Source: Streptosporangium carneum
GTDB taxonomy: Bacteria; Actinomycetota; Actinomycetes; Streptosporangiales; Streptosporangiaceae
DNA: 64,000 nt
Assembly (NCBI RefSeq): GCF_027922005.1
Contig: NZ_BSEV01000007.1
Coordinates: 186,001 to 250,000, forward strand
Direction of reading: 5' to 3'
Below are positions 63,295 to 64,000 of this stretch, piece by piece. The position numbers and the translations under genes were made by a program. The number at the start of each line of letters is the position of its first letter. The first letter of the stretch is position 1. Below the pieces are notes generated by a model. It saw nothing but the letters and a program-made list of their open reading frames with translations. It ran no database searches and was not told where the DNA came from.

Positions 63295-64000
63295 ATGCAC
63301 TCCGTCGTCAACACTCACCAGGCAGAGGCCTGGAACGGCTACGAGGGCGCCCACTGGGCCGAGCACCGGGACCGCTACGACGCCGTGAACAACGCGTTCA
63401 ACGACCGCCTGCTCTCGGCGGCGGCGATCGGCGAGCGCGACCGGGTGCTGGACGTGGGCTGCGGCAACGGACAGGTGACCCGCCTGGCCGCCCGGCGGGC
63501 GCGACTCGGACACGCCGTCGGGATCGACCTGTCCGCGCCCATGCTGCGTCAAGCCCGTGCCGGCGCGGCCGAGGAGGGCGTCGCCAACGTGACCTTCGAG
63601 CAGGGCGACGCCCAGATCCACCCCTTCCGCTCCGGCGACTCCCCCTCTTCCGCCTCCTCCGGAGGCTCCACCGGCTCCTCCGGCCGCCTCTCCCCCGGCT
63701 CCACCGGCTCCTCCGGCCGTCTTTCCACCGGCTTCCCCGGCGATCTCCCTGTCGCCCCCGGCGATCTGTCCCGCGACCTCCCCGCCCCTCTGTCCGGTGA
63801 CCTGCCCGCCGTTCCCCTCGGCGACTTCGACGTGGCCGTCAGCCGGTTCGGGATCATGTTCTTCGCCGACCCGGTCGCCGCGTTCGCCAACATCGGCCGC
63901 GCGCTGCGCCCCGGAGGACGCCTGGCCATGCTGTCCATGCGGAGCCTGGCCGACCACGACCTGGGCGGCGTCTTCGCCGCCATGGCCGAGCACCTCCCGC
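63295..64000 (+). CDS. class I SAM-dependent methyltransferase with low-complexity insertion (partial)
   Basis: 235 residues visible, cut by the window edge. AWNGYEGAHWAEHRDRYD is the usual N-terminus of ubiquinone/menaquinone-type methyltransferases. DRVLDVGCGNGQVTRLAA is motif I, FEQGDAQ precedes motif II, and FDVAVSRFGIMFFADPVAAFANIGRALRPGGRL follows the insert (here in shortened form). Between FEQGDAQIHPF and GDFDVAVS lie about 65 residues of Ser/Gly/Pro/Asp-rich repeats (SSGGSTGSSGRLSPGST ... PGDLPVAPGDLSRDLP) that homologues lack. The ATG at 63295 follows AGGGAG. The substrate is unknown. Confidence 0.85.
   Translation, partial: MHSVVNTHQAEAWNGYEGAHWAEHRDRYDAVNNAFNDRLLSAAAIGERDRVLDVGCGNGQVTRLAARRARLGHAVGIDLSAPMLRQARAGAAEEGVANVTFEQGDAQIHPFRSGDSPSSASSGGSTGSSGRLSPGSTGSSGRLSTGFPGDLPVAPGDLSRDLPAPLSGDLPAVPLGDFDVAVSRFGIMFFADPVAAFANIGRALRPGGRLAMLSMRSLADHDLGGVFAAMAEHLP

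Overview
The window is about 70% G+C. Most genes start with GTG or ATG, and many are joined by 4-base GTGA or ATGA overlaps. The gene content is that of a mycelial actinomycete: an XRE-DUF5753/DUF397 pair, a DUF5937 regulator, a DUF6421 cluster, a WXG100 protein, a secreted GH18 chitinase and a terpene synthase. A member of the Streptosporangiaceae (Streptosporangium, Nonomuraea or a relative) or a similar family fits best. This is inference from gene content, because no rRNA or tRNA gene is present. I see no phage, insertion sequence or CRISPR array.

Layout. 1-13.4 kb: the tail of an unidentified gene coupled to a class I terpene synthase; a DUF5937 regulator divergent from an MFS exporter, with a palindrome over the regulator start; a histidine kinase / response regulator / histidine kinase cluster whose regulator fuses a SARP-type (winged helix plus BTAD) half to a full receiver-LuxR response regulator; a secreted propeller-like protein; NAD synthetase; a lipoprotein. 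13.4-25.5 kb: a WXG100-like/DUF6571-like pair, XRE/DUF397, DUF1918, a hydrolase behind an operator-like repeat, an MFS-TetR operon, a second MFS, panB, a DUF2278-lamin-tail protein and a Cys/Met PLP enzyme. 25.7-34.8 kb: a four-gene ABC transporter and two-component operon, an F420H2:NADP oxidoreductase, a LysR gene divergent from a membrane protein/cyclase pair, a cupin remnant, map and a lone HATPase.

35-48 kb: copC-copD/ctaG, an XRE-TPR regulator divergent from a short secreted peptide (an RRNPP-like layout), a PucR remnant beside an orphan xanthine dehydrogenase large subunit and a purine permease, a SecDF-head protein with repeats, alanine dehydrogenase, and a DUF3105/DUF305 pair. 48-58.9 kb: DUF3467, Uma2, then a minus-strand DUF6421-SDR-aldolase operon running into trpS through what looks like a ribosome-mediated Trp attenuator. 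A CstR-type persulfide regulon follows, with three matching operators (persulfide dioxygenase-rhodanese, membrane rhodanese, TauE permease), and then a LysR gene. 58.9-64 kb: a 1.3-kb gene-free stretch with promoters leading into a chitinase, 33-bp repeats, an orphan response regulator beside a histidine kinase remnant, and a methyltransferase cut by the window edge, with a double TetR-type operator upstream.

The signals I rate highest are the secreted peptide/XRE-TPR pair (39 kb), the SARP-receiver-LuxR fusion between two paralogous kinases (4-10 kb) and the trpS attenuator (50.2 kb). Several genes also carry in-frame low-complexity insertions or tandem repeats whose period is a multiple of three.
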